Below the pieces are notes generated by a model, which saw only the letters and a program-made list of their open reading frames with translations, ran no database searches and was not told where the DNA came from. Positions 7,871 through 11,143 of a DNA stretch of 11,143 bases are shown one piece after another; positions within the stretch are counted from its first letter, which is position 1, and every line of letters begins with the position of its first letter. Source of the DNA: Hemicentrotus pulcherrimus (Eukaryota; Echinodermata; Echinoidea; Camarodonta; Strongylocentrotidae); contig BEXV01006411.1 of NCBI GenBank assembly GCA_003118195.1, forward strand, positions 1 through 11,143. The letters are read 5' to 3'. The translations under genes were made by a program, and so were the position numbers.

Positions 7871-8275
7871 GGAGAATAATAATAATAATAATAATGATAA
7901 TCATAATAATACTAATAATAGCAATAATAATAATCATAATATTAATAGTAATGATAATGATAATGATAACAATGATAATAGCATTAATAATAATGACAAT
8001 AATGATAACAACATTGATAATAATGATAATAATAGCTAGTTCCTATAATAGCGCTTTTCAGGACCGAAGGCCCTCTCAAAGTGATGTACAGATTCCAGCC
8101 AGACGTCATATTTTGCAAACGCACAATTGCTAATCTAAGCACATAAGCTCTCGTATCCTACCGGGTACCCATTTAACGCTAGGGTGGAGAGTGGCAAAAT
8201 GTATATCAATGTCTTGTCAAAGGACATTTAATGTTAGTGCCGGGGTGGGACTTGAACCGCGGATCTTGTGATCCA
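7871..8275 (-). repeat. tRNA-SINE copy, 5'-truncated, with expanded trinucleotide tail
   Basis: Same family as 578-868. On the minus strand it starts close to the B box GGTTCAAGTCC (plus 8248-8258), lacks an A box, shares the 31-base identical block (8198-8228), and ends in CACTTTGAGAGGGCCTTCGG followed by TCCTGAAAAGCGCTATTATA. The tail is a long ATT/ATC-type array (plus strand AAT/GAT units, about 7874-8036). The tail is far longer than in the copy at 578-868, consistent with microsatellite expansion after insertion. Confidence 0.72.
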
Positions 8276-8276
8276 C

Positions 8277-8520
8277 AATGATAACAATAATAATAATAAC
8301 ACCAATAACAATTGTGATTATAAAACTATAATAGTAATGATAATGATAATGATAATGATGATAATGACAATAACAATAATAATCATTAAGATGATAAAAA
8401 AACAATAACAATAATAATGGTCATTATGATGAGAGTAAGCCTCATAGTGATGATAATGATGATATTATTGGGTTCTTGTATAGCGCTCATGACTGTCAAT
8501 ATGGCGCTCTAGTACACTGT
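8277..8520 (-). repeat. SINE 3' fragment with second expanded AAT/GAT tail
   Basis: Plus-strand 8470-8487 is identical to the 3' end of the SINE at 598-615, and GGCGCTC nearby matches the sequence just upstream of it. The rest of the body is missing beyond about 8520. The tail (8277-8467) is an imperfect AATAAT/GATAAT array. It abuts the truncated head of the SINE at 7871-8275 in the same orientation, giving a head-to-tail arrangement. Confidence 0.65.
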
Positions 8521-8999
8521 CGCTCATAATTATAGTTGGAATATTTTTTTTTAAAACTTAATTTATGGAAATATTTTGACAATGATTTGTTCCTAAGAGA
8601 TCTAGATAATAGTATACACTCTCAGATTGTACTGATTTGCCAGTGTTTTTGTTTGCGTGAATGCAAAAGCATGTGTTTGCTACTATGCTTATCAACTAAT
8701 GGGCCGACGCCCTTAAGTCATAAATTAAAGTAATGAGGATTAATGCCCCACAAAAGGGCACTGATATAGCACATCGACACGTTTTTTTTTTATTATTTTT
8801 TTTTATCCTTGGGCCTCACAGTTGCGAGGCCATTCCTTTGCCACTTAGCTAGGGTAGGGGGCAGTCCCCACAAATAAAAAAAAAGAAAAGAAAATGCCAT
8901 AAATTTTCAAAAATTCATTGAATTTCTCCCCGGTTCCCAACATAAAAAAAAATCTTCTGTGTGCCCCTTCCTTGAGCCATAATGCATGGTCGTAAATCT

Positions 9000-9101
9000 T
9001 TCTCTCGCAAACACACGCACAAACAGACGCGACCACGCACACACACTCTCTCTCCCTCTCCCTCTCTCCCTCTTCTGTCTCGCTCTGCTTGTCTCTTCTC
9101 T

Positions 9102-9140
<39 letters not shown>

Positions 9141-9175
9141 ATCTCTCCCTTACTCTCACACACCCACACACACAC
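9000..9175 (+). repeat. CT/CA-rich microsatellite tract
   Basis: A pyrimidine-rich tract with flanking CA repeats. A perfect (CT)16 runs at 9105-9136, preceded by imperfect CTC/CCCT units and followed by CACACACCCACACACACAC. Long open frames across it on both strands are by-products of the dinucleotide repeat. Confidence 0.88.
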
Positions 9176-9382
9176 GATTCCTAAAACCTTGAGCTTAGCA
9201 AAGATCTGTCTCTGTGTATGGCTGTACCGAAGCTGTGACATCATAAAAATCTATTTTTAGAATTTCTCAAATTGTTCTTCATTTTCCAAAAGAACATCAA
9301 AAATAATGTCCAACAATAAAAAAAACAGTTGGATAAATGTTCATTATTGGCTGAGATATAACCACCCGAACGAAAAAGATTT

Positions 9383-9458
9383 CAATAGGAAATCACTGTT
9401 ATTTTGCTCTGATTCGTAACATTACGAACCAATGCAAAATAACAGTAATTTGCTATTG
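9383..9458. repeat. Fold-back element: two 38-bp inverted arms with no spacer
   Basis: Arm 9383-9420 begins CAATAGGAAATCACTGTTAT; arm 9421-9458 in reverse complement begins CAATAGCAAATTACTGTTAT. They match at 32 of 38 positions by eye and meet with no loop. No coding sequence is present. Confidence 0.8.
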
Positions 9459-9506
9459 ACATCTTTCTATCTGGATGGTCCAATAAGAACATATTCAATT
9501 AATTTT

Positions 9507-9544
9507 CAATAGGAAATCACTGTTCTTTTGCTCTGGTTCGTAAA
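9507..9544 (+). repeat. Third, single-arm copy of the fold-back sequence
   Basis: CAATAGGAAATCACTGTTCT and the following bases to CGTAAA match arm 9383-9420 at 35 of 38 positions in direct orientation, 48 bp after the hairpin. Its inverted partner is missing. Confidence 0.8.
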
Positions 9545-10438
9545 TAGATTTGTATAACGACACAGCTTCGGTATTCAATGAAGCTGGGAGACACAATGTT
9601 TTGAAATGTACCGAGGTCACGCGTCTGCTTATTATTGTTCTTTGGGATAATAATGTGCTAAATAATATCAACGACAAAGGGACAGAGGGACTAATAAACG
9701 AAGAGTCGAAACCAAATACCGGCAGAACAACGATTTAACAAAGGCAGCACCGTGGGAATTTTTCAAATAGAACACAACGATTAAACAGATAAAGTCATAA
9801 ATCAGGTTCGCGTGTCGGTAGCGTGCCAAGAATTAAAGAGAAGTGCATAATTTGATGCAGGGGAATTTTGAGTGGCTATAGACAAAAAAAAAACTAAACT
9901 AAACGGAACTGCTGTTTCTTCACCTTCAGCCAGATCATTACAGAGGGTGTATACTATAATTTTTTTATAAAAAGAATGATATTTTTATTTATTGTTATTA
10001 TGGTGTGCAGCTCTTAAAGGTAGTGTATCCCTTTTGCAGCCAACATCAAATGCTGTAGAATTTTGCAGGAATTATGAATATGTCACGTATGTCCTATCTG
10101 TGAAATTCAAACGTTAGCAATGTCCTATGAAACCCGTTTACTTTCTAGACTTCACTGTCAGACACTATTGAATAACTGCATGACTTCTTTTTTCTTTCTT
10201 TTATTCATTGGTAATATTATAGCCTACAAAAAAAAATGTGCTGTAAAGGGTTCATGAGCATTTGTCTACATCAATAAACCACTTCTGTCAATGGCCAAAA
10301 TTAAACTGATTGAATCTTTCCGCAGCACGAAGCGTACGACCATTCGGTAGGCCTATGTACACGGGTCTGAAAATCAGACTATTTAATTTAACGACCGCAA
10401 TCGCTAAATTCGATTCGACATCAATGGAATATAATACC
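9545..10438. other. No gene recognised
   Basis: AT-rich sequence without a convincing coding region on either strand. It includes the echinoderm-style motif gtaggcctat (about 10347). A frame of about 60 codons at 9550-9738 has no recognisable motif and probably arises by chance. Confidence 0.5.
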
Positions 10439-11073
10439 TTTAAAGGGAAATTCCGTCATAATAATAACTTTGATTTAGTATTATAGGATAAAAAAATGTT
10501 GGAGAACAATCAAGGTTTGAGAAAAATCGGACAATAAATAAGAAAGTTATGGATTTTTTTTAATTCATAAATTTGCATGAAATATTTCAAATCTGTAAGT
10601 CAAATTGGCAACGCGGTATCTAAATAATTATGATGTCATCCTCTAATATTGTATTCTTTGTTGAATGCAAGAAATGTCATCAAATTCCATTTTGATCAAA
10701 ATAGATAAATTTCTTCGTGCCTATCTCGATCGTATATCACAGATAAAATGTTCTTACATGCATCCCCATATAAGATAGGTTTTAAACTATTCCAATCATA
10801 TTCAAAGAAATTGATATTTTGGGTCATTCTGTCATTCAGATCAGTGGTGAATTATTGTAAGGGGGATGACATCACAACGTTCTGACCACATTGCCAATTT
10901 GCCTCACAGATTCCATGATTTTCATGATAACTAACAGATTCATTACCTTCTTATTTGTTGTCCGATTTTTCTCAAACTTTCGCTTAATTCTTTCTCTATT
11001 TTTTCTGCTTCTATTAAGACCAATTTGATATCAAGGTGGAAGCCGACATAATTATGTTCAATTTCTTCCTTTG
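10439..11073. mobile_element. Large inverted-repeat element (about 630 bp)
   Basis: The left arm starts AAAGGGAAATTCC (10442) and the right arm in reverse complement starts AAAGGAAGAAATT (11072). The best block, 10516-10552, pairs with 10940-10976 (33 of 37 by eye, around TTTGAGAAAAATCGGACAA). Further pairs include CAAATTGGCAA (10601-10611) with 10891-10901 and GATGTCATCC (about 10632-10641) with 10862-10871. Arms are roughly 200 bp and divergent. The central 200 bp has no coding capacity. It is consistent with a non-autonomous fold-back or MITE-like element. Confidence 0.7.
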
Positions 11074-11143
11074 TTCAACGAGAATGCATAATCGAAATCA
11101 GACAACTGAACTTATTTGAATAATAGTCATAATTATGATGATT

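Noticed and set aside
7821..8039. Asn-rich or Ile-rich open frames
   Set aside because: They are translations of the AAT/GAT repeat tail of a SINE.
8812..8831. GGCCTC/GAGGCC hairpin as a terminator or RNA element
   Set aside because: A six-base stem in eukaryotic intergenic DNA is expected by chance, and there is no neighbouring gene.
8915..9260. Open frames rich in Ser-Leu or Arg-Glu
   Set aside because: They are translations of the CT/GA dinucleotide repeat.

Overview
The window looks like nuclear DNA from a marine deuterostome, most likely an echinoderm (sea urchin or relative). It is AT-rich and intron-rich, and it carries tRNA-derived SINEs, palindromic MITE-like elements, trinucleotide tails, long CT/GA tracts and 'taggcct'-type motifs. 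I found no bacterial operon structure, rRNA, CRISPR array or viral gene. The organism call is an inference from style, not from a diagnostic marker.

One gene can be supported. It is a split gene on the minus strand encoding a patatin-like (PNPLA-type) phospholipase. Five exons fit together in phase: 7588-7295, 5554-5404, 4250-3978, 3373-3278 and 3077-2947 (reading direction). They give 315 codons without a stop. The joined protein has the three patatin landmarks in order: oxyanion loop GGGSQG (residues 85-90), nucleophile elbow GASVG (Ser116) and DGG (Asp258). A sixth exon at about 342-186 has a strong acceptor and donor and encodes a basic helix followed by an EF-hand-like loop. At least one exon between 2947 and 342 is not certain; the best candidate is 2081-2001. 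The last visible donor (186|185) shows that the gene runs past the left edge of the window. The first coding exon starts with an excellent Kozak context and an N-myristoylation-like MGAAES followed by a basic cluster. I infer a membrane-associated lipid hydrolase that may be calcium-responsive.

Layout: 1-185, last visible intron; 186-342, EF-hand exon; 343-2946, intron with a full tRNA-SINE (578-868), two abutting inverted-repeat elements (1270-1444 and about 1447-1752), the candidate exon and a third inverted repeat; 2947-5554, four catalytic exons, with a second type of SINE lying just beyond the donor of the nucleophile exon; 5555-7294, a large intron with an 80-nt pure-purine run; 7295-7588, first coding exon; 7589-11143, upstream or intergenic DNA made of degraded SINE copies with expanded AAT/GAT-type tails, a CT tract, a 76-bp fold-back hairpin with an extra half copy, and a roughly 630-bp element with long inverted arms near the right edge. 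No second gene could be supported there.
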